Positions 7,623 to 16,307 of a DNA stretch of 64,000 bases are shown here, piece after piece. The notes beneath the pieces were generated by a model, which worked only from the letters and a program-made list of their open reading frames with translations, did not search any database and had not been told where the DNA came from. Both the position numbers and the translations under genes were made by a program. Source of the DNA: Acinetobacter sp. A47 (lineage in GTDB: Bacteria; Pseudomonadota; Gammaproteobacteria; Pseudomonadales; Moraxellaceae). Location of the stretch: NCBI RefSeq assembly GCF_000805455.1, contig NZ_JSUS01000032.1, forward strand, positions 186,001 through 250,000, read 5' to 3'. Every line of letters starts with the position of its first letter. Position 1 is the first letter of the stretch.

Positions 7623-7651
7623 AAAAGCCGATATCAATATCGGCTTTTTTT
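7623..7651. terminator. Terminator after the DUF2057 gene
   Basis: AAAAGCCGATA / TATCGGCTTTT, 11-base perfect stem, 4-base loop TCAA, long T-tract on the plus strand and A-tract giving weaker activity for the converging PepSY operon. Confidence 0.92.
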
Positions 7652-7690
7652 ATATTCATACAGTATTCAGTGGCTATCCCGCTTTGATAA

Positions 7691-9349
7691 TTAGGCCTGA
7701 TGTTCGGACAATATTGAGCATTTTTGTTGCTGTGTCGACCAGAGTGATCCCGCCGGGGCAGTTTGTGCCCGGTCTTTGGCTTGCTGGTAGAAGCGTAGAA
7801 AAACAAAAGCAAAGCTTAGGGCCGTGATATCGATCCAGATCAAATTTCCTGTGGAATACCAGAGACCCGGGACTGGTAGCAGATAAGCGATCAGGGAGGT
7901 GACCGGAATCATGCATAAAAGCAGGGTAATCGCTAACAAAAGTTGAGGTAAAGCTCTGGCAGCACCCACGATAAAACTATATAAAATACTGGCAATAAAT
8001 CCAATATAGTAGCTATACATCAATACATGGTTATGACTTTGTAATTGCAATGGTATGACATAAGCCCAGCGTCCAGCCAGCATGCTTGCTATGATGGCCA
8101 ATATACAGCCCAGACAAGCGCCAATGGTCAGGTGAGCGATAAACAGTACGTCTTTACGTTGTTGTGGGGCTGGCGAGTGAGGATTTTTCTGTTTACGTAA
8201 ACGGGTTTCAATCCACAGGATATTTCCTGAATAGAATAGATAAGCGCCCCCAAGACCAAAAAGCAGATAAATCCAGCGAACAGGTTCTCCACCATAATTG
8301 CCAAAATGCAAGGCGAACATGGCACGTATGATTGTTGCAGCCGTGCTTTCTTCGGTTGAAAGTGTCTTGGTAGAATATGGTGGGTCTTGATAAGGATTGA
8401 AGTTCATATAGTCAAAGGTATCACCTCGTAACATGCGATCCGGATGGTAGAGTGCAACAAAGGCTGATGCCTGTTCAGGGTGCTCCAGTTGACTAAAACG
8501 GATACTGTCAATGCGATATTCTGGTGCTACTGCCTGAATGTTTTTAAAGATTTTTTCTACATCGAGTGCTGGTGCAGGGTCAATTATTTTTACAGCAGGC
8601 GGTCGTTCAAATAGCGGCTTGTCTTTTGATACAAGTTGGCTGAGTACACCATAGAAAATATCATGAAAGGCAAAAACAACGACTGTAACACTGATAATGA
8701 TATGAAAGGGCAAGCTGCTAATGCCAATCACATTATGGGTATCAAGCCAGAAACGTTTTTTGTTCTTGCCTTTACGGATGGCAAAATAATCTTTGATCAG
8801 GGTGGGAAGCAAGACAATCAGGCCGGACATAATTGCAAGAAAATATAAAACGGCAACTGCCCCCATAACCATGACACCAGCAGTATGGTGACCCATCATG
8901 CCTGGAATACCTGCCGTTTCATGAAGTTGTTCAATCAGCCAGCCGAGCCTGGATACATTTTCCTGGATGGCAATTAACTGGCCGTTATGATCCAGTGTCG
9001 CCATCATGCCTGACTGGGCAATATCAATACCGTGATGATCTTCTGCTACGTCATGCGCTGCCTCCCACTGCATAGGGGCATTATGTCCTTCCGGTGAGCT
9101 GAAATTGAGTGTAAATGCTTTTTTGGTATCGGGATATTGTGCCTGGGCTTGTTGTACCAGCCGGTTATATTGTTGCGGCTGGATCGCTGCCAATTTTTGT
9201 TGAGGTGGAGCTGCCCATTGGCTAAGCTGATGTTGAAACATGGTGAGACCACCAGCAAAAAAGCAGATAAACAAGAGGATACCTGCGCTTATACCTACCC
9301 AGGTATGGAGATTTTTAGCTGTTTTAATGATATCTGCACGAACTTTCAT
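7691..9349 (-). CDS. PepSY-associated membrane protein (ferric reductase-like)
   Basis: A 552-residue membrane protein, last gene of a three-gene Fur-box operon. The first helix follows KNLHTWVGISAGILLFICFFAGGLTMF (about residues 12-38), the signature of the PepSY_TM family; a periplasmic loop with PepSY-like segments (KKAFTLNFSSPEGHN, then PEYRIDSIRFSQLEHP) follows, with further helices near residues 170, 225, 390, 435, 480 and 520. Histidines such as HTWVG, GMMGHHTAG and LHFGNYGG could bind haem. Members sit next to siderophore receptors and are thought to reduce or strip iron. The start follows the previous stop by 2 bases; a longer frame-open extension upstream overlaps that gene and was rejected. 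Confidence 0.88.
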   Translation of the reverse strand: MKVRADIIKTAKNLHTWVGISAGILLFICFFAGGLTMFQHQLSQWAAPPQQKLAAIQPQQYNRLVQQAQAQYPDTKKAFTLNFSSPEGHNAPMQWEAAHDVAEDHHGIDIAQSGMMATLDHNGQLIAIQENVSRLGWLIEQLHETAGIPGMMGHHTAGVMVMGAVAVLYFLAIMSGLIVLLPTLIKDYFAIRKGKNKKRFWLDTHNVIGISSLPFHIIISVTVVVFAFHDIFYGVLSQLVSKDKPLFERPPAVKIIDPAPALDVEKIFKNIQAVAPEYRIDSIRFSQLEHPEQASAFVALYHPDRMLRGDTFDYMNFNPYQDPPYSTKTLSTEESTAATIIRAMFALHFGNYGGEPVRWIYLLFGLGGAYLFYSGNILWIETRLRKQKNPHSPAPQQRKDVLFIAHLTIGACLGCILAIIASMLAGRWAYVIPLQLQSHNHVLMYSYYIGFIASILYSFIVGAARALPQLLLAITLLLCMIPVTSLIAYLLPVPGLWYSTGNLIWIDITALSFAFVFLRFYQQAKDRAQTAPAGSLWSTQQQKCSILSEHQA

Positions 9350-9351
9350 TT

Positions 9352-9639
9352 TTAATCTCTCAACCAGAATAACAGGGCATAAGCAAGCACATTTGCAATG
9401 CTGAAAATCACCACACTTTGCCAACCTTTCGGAATGAAATAGGCGATAAAGAAAGCAGATAACCAGAACCACGGGATCGACCACATCCCCAATTGGGGAG
9501 CGATCGAAGCATCTGTTTGGGAAGTATGAAGTAATACAATCATTGCGCCCATTGCCATTGCAAAGCTCATACCCAGAAATGCACCGGCAAAAGTTTTTGT
9601 CCACCAATCCGGTTGTAGTTTTTGTTTTAGTATCTTCAT
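9352..9639 (-). CDS. Small membrane protein of the PepSY iron operon
   Basis: A 95-residue protein with three hydrophobic segments (FAGAFLGMSFAMAMGAMIVLL, then IPWFWLSAFFIAYFIPKGW, then VVIFSIANVLAYALLFWL). The start region KLQPDWWTKTFAGAF and overall plan match the short proteins annotated as iron uptake or iron transporter proteins that precede PepSY_TM genes in Acinetobacter and Pseudomonas. Its ATG overlaps the preceding stop by ATGA, so translation is coupled. The exact role is unknown; stabilising or assisting the PepSY protein is an inference. Confidence 0.75.
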   Translation of the reverse strand: MKILKQKLQPDWWTKTFAGAFLGMSFAMAMGAMIVLLHTSQTDASIAPQLGMWSIPWFWLSAFFIAYFIPKGWQSVVIFSIANVLAYALLFWLRD

Positions 9640-9899
9640 TTTAGGTTTGACCTTTTCATCAGCATAAGCAGGGGTACAAAAGACCAGACCAGTATTGCGA
9701 TTGCAAGCCAGATCAGGATAGCTACAAGTAACGGAAGTGCATAAACCAGCAGGCTTAAACCGCACAGTAAACCCATGATGCCTGCATAATAAAAAAACTG
9801 TCCCAGTGAGGTTTGCAAGGAAATCTGGTTGGGATGGCTAAGATAAATACTCATGCATGAGAGGACGGAAACAATAATTCCAAATAGTTTTAAAGTCAT
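9636..9899 (-). CDS. Small membrane protein, first gene of the PepSY operon
   Basis: An 87-residue hydrophobic protein with two to three membrane helices (LFGIIVSVLSCMSIYLS, FFYYAGIMGLLCGLSLLVYALP and LVAILIWLAIAILVWSFVPLL). I place it with the DUF3325/DUF3649-like small proteins that lead PepSY_TM iron clusters, but a family match is uncertain. It is the promoter-proximal gene, 20 bases from a Fur-like box, so iron-repressed expression of the whole operon is likely. Confidence 0.7.
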   Translation of the reverse strand: MTLKLFGIIVSVLSCMSIYLSHPNQISLQTSLGQFFYYAGIMGLLCGLSLLVYALPLLVAILIWLAIAILVWSFVPLLMLMKRSNLK

Positions 9900-9919
9900 T
9901 TATATATCCATGTGTAAAT

Positions 9920-9938
9920 CTTAATGATAATTATTATT
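9920..9938 (-). promoter_or_regulatory. Fur box
   Basis: The 19-mer beginning CTTAATGATAATTATTATT matches the Fur consensus GATAATGATAATCATTATC at 15 of 19 positions, with the ATGATAAT core intact. It ends 21 bases before the start codon of the first PepSY-operon gene on the minus strand. Iron-dependent repression is inferred from this match and the family context. Confidence 0.75.
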
Positions 9939-10048
9939 ATTTAAATTTGGGTGAAATTAAAGCCTAGTGTTATAAACTTCATGAAATTTCAAAAATAAAG
10001 CAGATCGTGATAGGTGGTGGTCATGCAACGGATTAAAGCCGTCATTAA

Positions 10049-10078
10049 AAAAAGGTGATCTGATCAGATCACCTTTTT
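10049..10078. terminator. Perfectly palindromic terminator of the cyd operon
   Basis: A 30-base perfect palindrome, AAAAAGGTGATCTGA and its complement, with A- and T-tracts on the two sides. It lies 25 bases after the ybgE stop and stops cyd transcription before the PepSY promoter. Confidence 0.9.
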
Positions 10079-10102
10079 AAGTATTAGGGTTGTGAAAATG
10101 AC

Positions 10103-10399
10103 TTATTGACCTAACCAGATAAAGTAGCCTAGAAGCATCAAAGGCCAGGCGATCAGTGGGCTAAACAGCCATTTCCATAACCAGAATCTGGGTATAAATC
10201 CGACTCCGTATATGAAGCCTCCGGAAATCCCGATCATGACCAGCATCAGCAGACTATGATTGTAATGTCCGTTTGCATCCAGCATTAGTGAAGGATGTAC
10301 CAGTAAAATAGCAGCAAGGGGCAATGCCAACATAAACGAAATGGTCATTGCAAGTACTTGAGCCTTACGATTCTTCGGTGTTGTCATTGCTTCAGCCAT
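10103..10399 (-). CDS. ybgE: Cyd operon protein YbgE
   Basis: A 98-residue protein with three membrane helices: AMTISFMLALPLAAILLVHP, SLLMLVMIGISGGFIYGVGF and LFSPLIAWPLMLLGYFIW. The GISGGFIYGVGFIPRFWLWKWLFSPLIAW stretch is characteristic of YbgE, the last gene of cytochrome bd operons. Its role is accessory and not essential for oxidase activity in E. coli. The ATG at 10399 is chosen because GAGG lies 8-9 bases upstream within the end of cydX; the ATG 15 bases earlier lacks such a site. It follows cydX by 4 bases. Confidence 0.85.
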   Translation of the reverse strand: MAEAMTTPKNRKAQVLAMTISFMLALPLAAILLVHPSLMLDANGHYNHSLLMLVMIGISGGFIYGVGFIPRFWLWKWLFSPLIAWPLMLLGYFIWLGQ

Positions 10400-10403
10400 T
10401 TTG

Positions 10404-10505
10404 TTATTCCTCATCTAAATTTTGATGGTGCTCGATATATAGTGCACTGAGTACACCTGCAAAACATGCCATCAAAATGCCTAGAATCCATGCAAAATAC
10501 CACAT
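10404..10505 (-). CDS. cydX: Cytochrome bd oxidase small subunit CydX
   Basis: A 33-residue membrane protein, below the usual size cut-off for gene finders. It begins MWYFAWILG and ends YIEHHQNLDEE, with one hydrophobic helix between (residues 3-24). The start MWYF-WILG is the CydX/CbdX signature. CydX binds CydA next to the haems and is needed for stable haem b595/d assembly. It lies 14 bases after cydB, with AGGAGATG upstream of its ATG, and 4 bases before ybgE. Confidence 0.93.
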   Translation of the reverse strand: MWYFAWILGILMACFAGVLSALYIEHHQNLDEE

Positions 10506-10519
10506 GTCACATCTCCTGA

Positions 10520-11665
10520 TTAATACAAACTATGTGAATTTTCTTCAATGTGCTTGTTGGTGATGACACCCCACATTTTGTAATACGACCAAGAGGTGTA
10601 GATCAAAATGATAGGAACGAAGATACATGCTGCAACTGTCATTACTCCCAGGGTTTTATGGCTGGAAACAGCGTCCCACATGGTCAGGCTTGATACTGGA
10701 TCAATGCTTGAGGGTAGCAAGAACGGGAACAATGCAAAACCGGCAGTCAAGATTGCACCGACAATCATTAAGCTGGTACCTGCAAAACTTGCAGCTGCCT
10801 TTTGTTTGGCGGCACTGACAATTACCAGTAAGGCACCAAGAATTGCAACGACAGGTGCAGCCATGGTAACCGGATAGGTGGCATAGTTGTTTAACCAGCC
10901 ATGATTGGCATTGGTCACGACCTCTTTTGCAAGCGGGTTCAATGTAGCATTGGTATCTACAGCGGCAGCATAACTATATCCGGAAATATTCCCGAACCAT
11001 AACCACGCACCTGCAGCCAAGAAGCATACAAGGAATACGATTGCCATGATCTGTGTTGCCTTGGCAGAGCGGTTATGCAAATTGCCATCGGTACGTAACA
11101 TCAGCCAGGCACCTCCGTGGGCAGCTAACATGGACAAGCTGACAATACCGCAGATCAGTGCAAATGGATTAAGCAGTGCAAAGAAGCTGCCGGTATATTG
11201 TGAACGTAAGGTTTCATCCAGACTAAAAGGGACGCCAAGGAACAAGTTGCCGAATGCCACGCCAAATACCAGTGCCGGAACAGCACCGCCGATACATAAG
11301 CCCCAGTCCCATGAATTACGCCATTGGGTGTTTTCTAATTTGGAACGATAGTCAAAGCCGACGGGACGCAGGAACAAGGCGAACAGAACCAGCAGCAAGG
11401 CCCAGTACATGCCTGAGAAGGCAACGGCATAGACCATTGGCCAGGCTGCAAACAAGGCGCCACCAGCGGTAATGAACCAGACCTGGTTACCATCCCAGTG
11501 CGGAGCAATGGTATTGATGGCAGCACGGCGTTCAGAATCGGTTTTACCTACAAATGGCATAATTGCCATTGAGCCCATATCAAAACCATCGGTGAGGGCA
11601 AAGCCGATCAGTAAAACACCGACCAGGACCCACCAGATTATTTTCAGCAGTTCATATTCGATCAT
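10520..11665 (-). CDS. cydB: Cytochrome bd ubiquinol oxidase subunit II
   Basis: A 381-residue polytopic subunit that pairs with CydA in the quinol oxidase used at low oxygen. Visible family segments: [21 protein letters not shown] (residues about 18-38), [31 protein letters not shown] (about 47-77), and [10 protein letters not shown]. Nine or so membrane helices follow to the end. Its ATG overlaps the cydA stop by ATGA, so the two are translationally coupled. Length matches E. coli CydB (379). Confidence 0.97.
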   Translation of the reverse strand: MIEYELLKIIWWVLVGVLLIGFALTDGFDMGSMAIMPFVGKTDSERRAAINTIAPHWDGNQVWFITAGGALFAAWPMVYAVAFSGMYWALLLVLFALFLRPVGFDYRSKLENTQWRNSWDWGLCIGGAVPALVFGVAFGNLFLGVPFSLDETLRSQYTGSFFALLNPFALICGIVSLSMLAAHGGAWLMLRTDGNLHNRSAKATQIMAIVFLVCFLAAGAWLWFGNISGYSYAAAVDTNATLNPLAKEVVTNANHGWLNNYATYPVTMAAPVVAILGALLVIVSAAKQKAAASFAGTSLMIVGAILTAGFALFPFLLPSSIDPVSSLTMWDAVSSHKTLGVMTVAACIFVPIILIYTSWSYYKMWGVITNKHIEENSHSLY

Positions 11666-13239
11666 GACTGAGCCTCCCCGGCTTTTGCTTCAAGTTTTTC
11701 GAAGTGATATTTACCGGTATGCAAAGAACTTGGACCTAAACGGGCAAACTTGATCATCAAGTACATTTCAATAATCAGCAGTACGGTATAGAACGCTGCA
11801 AGTGCAATAATCGAACCCCATACATCGCCTGTACTGATGCTTGATGCAGACAGGTGTGTTGGCAGGATTTCACCAATTGACCACGGTTGACGGCCGCCTT
11901 CAGCAACATACCAGCCTGTTTGTGCTGCAATCCATGGGAGTGGGAGAGCAAACAACGCAAATTTGAGTAACCACGGCTTATCTTCGGCATTACGTTTTGC
12001 CACTGACCAGGTTGCAAGAAGGAACAGTAATAGCATCAGGAAGCCGGCAGCTACCATGGCACGGAATGAGAAGAACAGGGCTGCGACATTTGGAATGGTG
12101 TCTTTGGTCGCGGCTTGGATATGTTCTTCAGTTGCATCAACTACATTTGGAGAATATTTTTTCAATAACAGACCATAACCCAAGTCTTTCTGATTTTTCT
12201 CAAATGAAGCCAATAAGTCTGGAGAACGGTCACCCGCACGGAGTTTTTCAAGTTCGCTATAAGCCACCATACCATTACGGATACGTAGTTCATGCTGTTT
12301 CATCAGGTCACGCAGACCAGTGACTTCCTTGTCGGTAGAGCGAGTGGCAATAATGCCCATCACATAAGGAATCTTGATCGCATAATCGGTACGCATTTCC
12401 TGCTGGTTTGGGAGACCAAATAAGGTAAATGCAGCAGGTGCAGGTTCGGTATGCCATTCTGCTTCAATTGCGGCAAGTTTGGTTTTTTGAACATCACCGA
12501 GTTCATAACCAGACTCGTCACCCAGTAAAATCACAGATAACGTTGATGCCAAACCGAAGATTGCAGCGATGGCGAATGAGCGACGTGCAAACGGTAAGTC
12601 ACGTTTTTTCAACAGGTAATAGCTGGAAATGGCAAGAACAAAGATGGCTCCAGTGACATAGCCGGCAGAGACGGTGTGTACAAACTTGACCTGAGCTACC
12701 GGGTTAAAAATCAGTGCACCAAAGTCAACCAGTTCCATTCGCATGGTTTCGTAGTTAAATGCAGCCCCGACCGGGTTTTGCATCCAGCCATTGGCAATCA
12801 GAATCCATAAGGCTGACATATTCGAGCCAATCGCTACCAGCCAGGTTACCCCCAAATGCTGAACTTTGGATAGCCGGTCCCAGCCAAAGAAGAATAGACC
12901 GATAAAAGTAGATTCCAGGAAGAAAGCCATCAAACCTTCAATTGCCAGCGGAGCACCAAAGATGTCACCTACGTAATGGGAGTAATAGGCCCAGTTGGTT
13001 CCAAACTGGAACTCCATGGTTAAACCTGTGGTTACACCTAAGGCAAAGTTAATCCCGAAGAGTTTTCCCCAAAATTTGGTCATGTCCTTATAGATTTCCT
13101 TACCGGAAATCACATACGTGGTTTCCATGATGGCAAGAATAAAAGCCAGACCTAGAGTGAGGGGGACGAAAAGAAAGTGATACATTGCGGTCATTGCAAA
13201 TTGGAACCGCGAAAGATCGACCACGCTTTCAGAAATCAT
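11662..13239 (-). CDS. cydA: Cytochrome bd ubiquinol oxidase subunit I
   Basis: A 525-residue haem-bearing subunit. It begins [25 protein letters not shown] with the axial His of haem b595 (residue about 19 of E. coli numbering). The Q-loop domain lies near residues 240-330, and [23 protein letters not shown] contains the GRQPW motif. Length is that of the long Q-loop type (E. coli 522). The ATG at 13239 overlaps the cydP stop (TGATG); an in-frame TTG one codon earlier is less likely. Quinol oxidation with reduction of O2 to water, plus peroxide and nitric-oxide tolerance, is known for the family. Confidence 0.97.
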   Translation of the reverse strand: MISESVVDLSRFQFAMTAMYHFLFVPLTLGLAFILAIMETTYVISGKEIYKDMTKFWGKLFGINFALGVTTGLTMEFQFGTNWAYYSHYVGDIFGAPLAIEGLMAFFLESTFIGLFFFGWDRLSKVQHLGVTWLVAIGSNMSALWILIANGWMQNPVGAAFNYETMRMELVDFGALIFNPVAQVKFVHTVSAGYVTGAIFVLAISSYYLLKKRDLPFARRSFAIAAIFGLASTLSVILLGDESGYELGDVQKTKLAAIEAEWHTEPAPAAFTLFGLPNQQEMRTDYAIKIPYVMGIIATRSTDKEVTGLRDLMKQHELRIRNGMVAYSELEKLRAGDRSPDLLASFEKNQKDLGYGLLLKKYSPNVVDATEEHIQAATKDTIPNVAALFFSFRAMVAAGFLMLLLFLLATWSVAKRNAEDKPWLLKFALFALPLPWIAAQTGWYVAEGGRQPWSIGEILPTHLSASSISTGDVWGSIIALAAFYTVLLIIEMYLMIKFARLGPSSLHTGKYHFEKLEAKAGEAQS

Positions 13240-13430
13240 CAACGTGTCTCCTGAGTTTTAGACATGTCACCAGCAATGCGCTCGGCAACTTCATTGTTAA
13301 AATCTTTGGGAATCGTTGGCGCATCAAACCAGATGTGTTTAATCACCATGAGAAGTGCAACTTTAATAATAAGAATAATCGTGATTTCTCGGATGAGCCG
13401 CCGATTTGGATCGTGAGAACTTGTGTTCAT
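13239..13430 (-). CDS. cydP: Cytochrome oxidase small subunit CydP
   Basis: A 63-residue protein with one membrane helix ([22 protein letters not shown], about residues 13-34) followed by DAPTIPKD and a short cytosolic or periplasmic tail. The pattern K-AL..IK--WF..P..P matches the CydP family found before cydA in Acinetobacter and xanthomonads. The stop overlaps the cydA ATG. The start is uncertain: MNTSSHDP at 13430 is used, while an ATG 21 bases upstream (13451) is also open. Confidence 0.8.
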   Translation of the reverse strand: MNTSSHDPNRRLIREITIILIIKVALLMVIKHIWFDAPTIPKDFNNEVAERIAGDMSKTQETR

Positions 13431-13451
13431 AGAACTTAGCCTCATACACAT

Positions 13452-13985
13452 TTTTTAAAGATGTAAAACATTATTAAATAAAAACCATTAAAAATAAACC
13501 TTTAGGGTTTTTAAAATAATTAATAATAAATAATGTTTTAAAAACAATATCTTATTTTTATTTTGTGAAAATTTTAAAAATAATTTTTTAATCCTACTAA
13601 AATAATATGATTTTATTTTAAAACCTGATTAAAACAGTTGTATATATAATTTAAAATCTGATTAAAAAGCTTGGTTTTAAAATAATTTAAATAAAAGTTA
13701 AACCCACTAAAATAGTATGAATATAAAATCTATAATATATACAGTGGCTTATCATTTTGGTTACATATTTAAAATATTTTTACAATGTAACATCTGCAAA
13801 ACCTAGTGTATAGGTAGAGTTTATTTGAAAAAATGTGATCAACTTCACTTTTATGTTTTTTAGAATTTCTAGATCACGAATGAATTAAAAAAGAAAGGTA
13901 TAAATTTAAACTTTTTATTGTGTACTTTTGTAACATTGTGTTTGGTTTGAGCTTAAAGATCGGGTTAACCGTAATTTCAAGACTT
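13452..13985. other. Very AT-rich cyd upstream region with internal repeats
   Basis: A spacer of about 530 bases with no credible gene. It holds an 18-base imperfect direct repeat (CCTACTAAAATAATATGA at 13593-13610; CCCACTAAAATAGTATGA at 13703-13720), a 15-base repeat AAAAYCTGATTAAAA at 13620-13634 and 13653-13667, and a 7-base inverted repeat GTTACAT / ATGTAAC at 13760-13766 and 13785-13791. No clear FNR/Anr box (TTGAT-N4-ATCAA) was found. The cyd promoter must lie here. Confidence 0.6.
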
Positions 13986-14609
13986 TTAGTCGGGGGTAAA
14001 CAGGTTGTTTGAAAGGGAAATCTTTTTTGCAAGATAGTGTGAATTTGATTTCTGGCTAATCAGTAACACTTGTGACTGCAACTCGAGTTCGCCATACTCG
14101 GGTTCAACCTGCACATAATACAGCTGCCCAAATTCATCCCGGACCCGTGCCTGTGCCGAGAAACCGGGACGGGCATTGCCTGTGGAGATTGTCGCCAGAC
14201 GGCCCACCAGATTGGTATGGGTATGTGTTACTTTGGGTTTAATCACCTGATCCAGACAGTGGATCATAAAGACCGTAAAGAAGATATCGATGATCAGGGC
14301 TGGGACAAACAGATAATAAGGTGAAATAAAGTAGTGTTGCAGGGCAAAGAAGGACAGTTCCAGAAAGTAGCCTGCAAAACTAAAGTTAATAAGCAAGAAA
14401 ACAAAAATCAGGTATTTGGAAAATTTTACATCAAGCAAAGGTGAGTTCAGTAACCATTCTGGTGCCAGTTTCTTGACCAGCTGGCTTGGACGCAAACCAA
14501 TAAAAATACCAATGGTTTCTGCAATGCTGAGTACAATTAAAGCCACTACGCTCATATGAAATGGCATAAGGTAATAATTCAGGAAAAACTCGGTCATTGC
14601 AGAATTCAT
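13986..14609 (-). CDS. YqiJ-like membrane protein with OB-fold domain
   Basis: A 207-residue protein with three to four N-terminal membrane helices (MSVVALIVLSIAETIGIFIGL; KYLIFVFLLINFSFAGYFL; LFVPALIIDIFFTVFMIHCL) and a soluble C-terminal domain. From about residue 130, VGRLATISTGNARPGFSAQARVRDEFG resembles the NfeD-like OB-fold of E. coli YqiJ. YqiJ is normally paired with the flotillin YqiK, but no flotillin gene is adjacent. It is the last gene of the PfkB-Rieske-YqiJ unit, 10 bases after the Rieske stop. Role: membrane organisation or protein quality control, by analogy. Confidence 0.75.
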   Translation of the reverse strand: MNSAMTEFFLNYYLMPFHMSVVALIVLSIAETIGIFIGLRPSQLVKKLAPEWLLNSPLLDVKFSKYLIFVFLLINFSFAGYFLELSFFALQHYFISPYYLFVPALIIDIFFTVFMIHCLDQVIKPKVTHTHTNLVGRLATISTGNARPGFSAQARVRDEFGQLYYVQVEPEYGELELQSQVLLISQKSNSHYLAKKISLSNNLFTPD

Positions 14610-14619
14610 GATTTAAGCA

Positions 14620-14940
14620 TCAATCTATATAGATACCGCCATCGGAATGGACTTCCAGATTGACTTTCTCAAGAAATTCACCCAGACATGGCCCGGAAAT
14701 ACATTCGCCAGTTTCAACGGAAAATAGCGCGCCATGGGTAGAGCATTGGATGTACTCACGGTCCTGATCGAGAAACTGGTTTTCCAAAAACTCGAGCTCT
14801 GTTTGCAAATGCGGGCAAACATTCTGGTAGGCATAAAAGCTGCCATCTTTTTGTGTAATAAAGATGGTTGTCCCTTTCATCGTGTCATAGGCACGAGACT
14901 CACGTTCAGGGACTTCTTCAGTCATGCAAATCTTTTCCAT
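14620..14940 (-). CDS. Rieske [2Fe-2S] ferredoxin-like protein
   Basis: A 106-residue soluble protein consisting of a single Rieske domain. The cluster ligands are C-P-H at about residue 42 and C-S-T-H about 33 residues later (VCPHLQTELE and IQCSTHGALF), with the typical FSVETGECISGPC strand after them. There is no signal peptide, so it is cytoplasmic. Stand-alone Rieske proteins feed electrons to dioxygenases or serve unknown redox partners; no oxygenase is adjacent. The ATG begins directly after the kinase stop, showing coupling. A longer upstream extension overlaps the kinase gene and was rejected. Confidence 0.88.
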   Translation of the reverse strand: MEKICMTEEVPERESRAYDTMKGTTIFITQKDGSFYAYQNVCPHLQTELEFLENQFLDQDREYIQCSTHGALFSVETGECISGPCLGEFLEKVNLEVHSDGGIYID

Positions 14941-14941
14941 G

Positions 14942-15964
14942 TTAAGCACATTCCTGTTGAGCTTTTTTAAATTGTTGCAAAAGCTCTGCATAATTTTCCA
15001 CGCTTAAACGCGGGCCAAATTGTGCAACAACTTCGCTAGAGATTAAAATAGCAAGTTGAGCTGCTGCTTCCAAGCTTAAACCTGCATTAATTGCATATAA
15101 AAATGCACCAGCAAATGCATCACCAGCACCATTGGTATCTACCGCTTCAACTGCACGTCCATTGACATGGAACTGATGAGCTGCATCTACAATGACTGCG
15201 CCTTTGGCGCCCTGGGTAATCACAATGTGCTGGTTTTTTAATTTCAGCATTTCAATGGCTGCATCAAGATTGTCTGTATTGGTGAACATCAGGGCTTCCT
15301 GTTCGTTACAGAACAGCAAGTCGACACCATTATCAAGAAGTTCTTCCAGACCTTGACGTGCATATTGCACCATTGCCGGGTCAGACAAGGAAAGTGCGAC
15401 TTTAACACCATGTGCTTTAGCCAGCTCACGTGCCTGTTTAACTGCGACACGGGCAGTATCGCTTGTTGACAAATAACCTTCAATATATAGCCATTTCGCT
15501 GTCTTTAACGGCTCGAAGTCGATCTGCTCGGCAGTCAGTTCTGCCGTGATACCGAGATACGTTTGCATGGTACGTTCAGAGTCCGGACTAATCAGAACCA
15601 TACAGGTGCCTGTTACGCCTTCACTGATTGACCGGGTCGCCGTGTTGATACCAGCTTCATTTAAGCCAGATAGGTAGATGGAGCCCAGATCGTCATTTCC
15701 TACACGGCAACCATAAAATGCACTGCCACCCAATGCGCTAAATGCAACGCTGGTATTCGCTGCTGAACCGCCACTGGCTTGACCTTTATAGCTTTGGGTG
15801 GCCTGTAGTTTTTGGTATAAGCTTGCCTGTGTCTCGCCGTCTGCCAACTGCATGGTTCCTTTTTGCAAAGCTTGTTCTATTAAAAACTCATTAGAAACTT
15901 TAAATTCCTGGTCAATGAGTGCATTACCAATTGCAAAAAGATCAACAGTTGCCATGTTTGTCAT
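14942..15964 (-). CDS. PfkB-family sugar/nucleoside kinase (adenosine kinase-like)
   Basis: A 340-residue ribokinase-fold enzyme. Signature 1 is GQASGGSAANTSVAFSALGG (about residues 60-79), the nucleoside-binding region; signature 2 is DTNGAGDAFAGAFLYA (about 278-293) with the catalytic Asp in GAGD. The N-terminal DLFAIGNALIDQEF strand is typical of the adenosine kinase subgroup as annotated in Acinetobacter. The exact substrate cannot be read from the sequence. The start at 15964 (MTNMATVDLF) is preferred over an upstream in-frame ATG lacking family similarity. First gene of the unit with the Rieske and YqiJ-like genes. Confidence 0.85.
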   Translation of the reverse strand: MTNMATVDLFAIGNALIDQEFKVSNEFLIEQALQKGTMQLADGETQASLYQKLQATQSYKGQASGGSAANTSVAFSALGGSAFYGCRVGNDDLGSIYLSGLNEAGINTATRSISEGVTGTCMVLISPDSERTMQTYLGITAELTAEQIDFEPLKTAKWLYIEGYLSTSDTARVAVKQARELAKAHGVKVALSLSDPAMVQYARQGLEELLDNGVDLLFCNEQEALMFTNTDNLDAAIEMLKLKNQHIVITQGAKGAVIVDAAHQFHVNGRAVEAVDTNGAGDAFAGAFLYAINAGLSLEAAAQLAILISSEVVAQFGPRLSVENYAELLQQFKKAQQECA

Positions 15965-16307
15965 CACAGTAAAAATCAAAAAGCAAAGTTTACACCAATG
16001 CTCAGGATTACAATAGTTTGTTGAAAGAAATTCATTTTATTTATTTTAAAAACCAGAGTTATACAGCAACTGGAGAGTACTACCTGAATGCGAGAGAAAT
16101 TACAGACTCTGCCCGAAATGATTATGGCTTGTTGCTGTAAAGCAGGTTCATTGTCATTTATGGAAAAATTTTTAAACGACTGTACCAAGTCTGGCCGCTG
16201 CATTTTTCTACAAAAATTGAGTAATTTGCATGGATATCGATACGTATTCTTCGGTAGACTCTCTATAATCAATCGTAATGATTTAATAGAGATAAACTGG
16301 AGATCAC
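15965..16307. other. Divergent spacer before the PreP-like gene
   Basis: A gap of about 340 bases between the divergent kinase and protease genes. TATAAT at 16264-16269 is a good -10 for the protease gene but no matching -35 is visible. Open frames here are short and lack codon structure. No RNA element was recognised. Confidence 0.5.

Noticed and set aside
9350..9607. Long N-terminal extension of the PepSY gene
   Set aside because: It overlaps the upstream coupled gene and its translation lacks family similarity; the ATG at 9349 directly follows that gene's stop.
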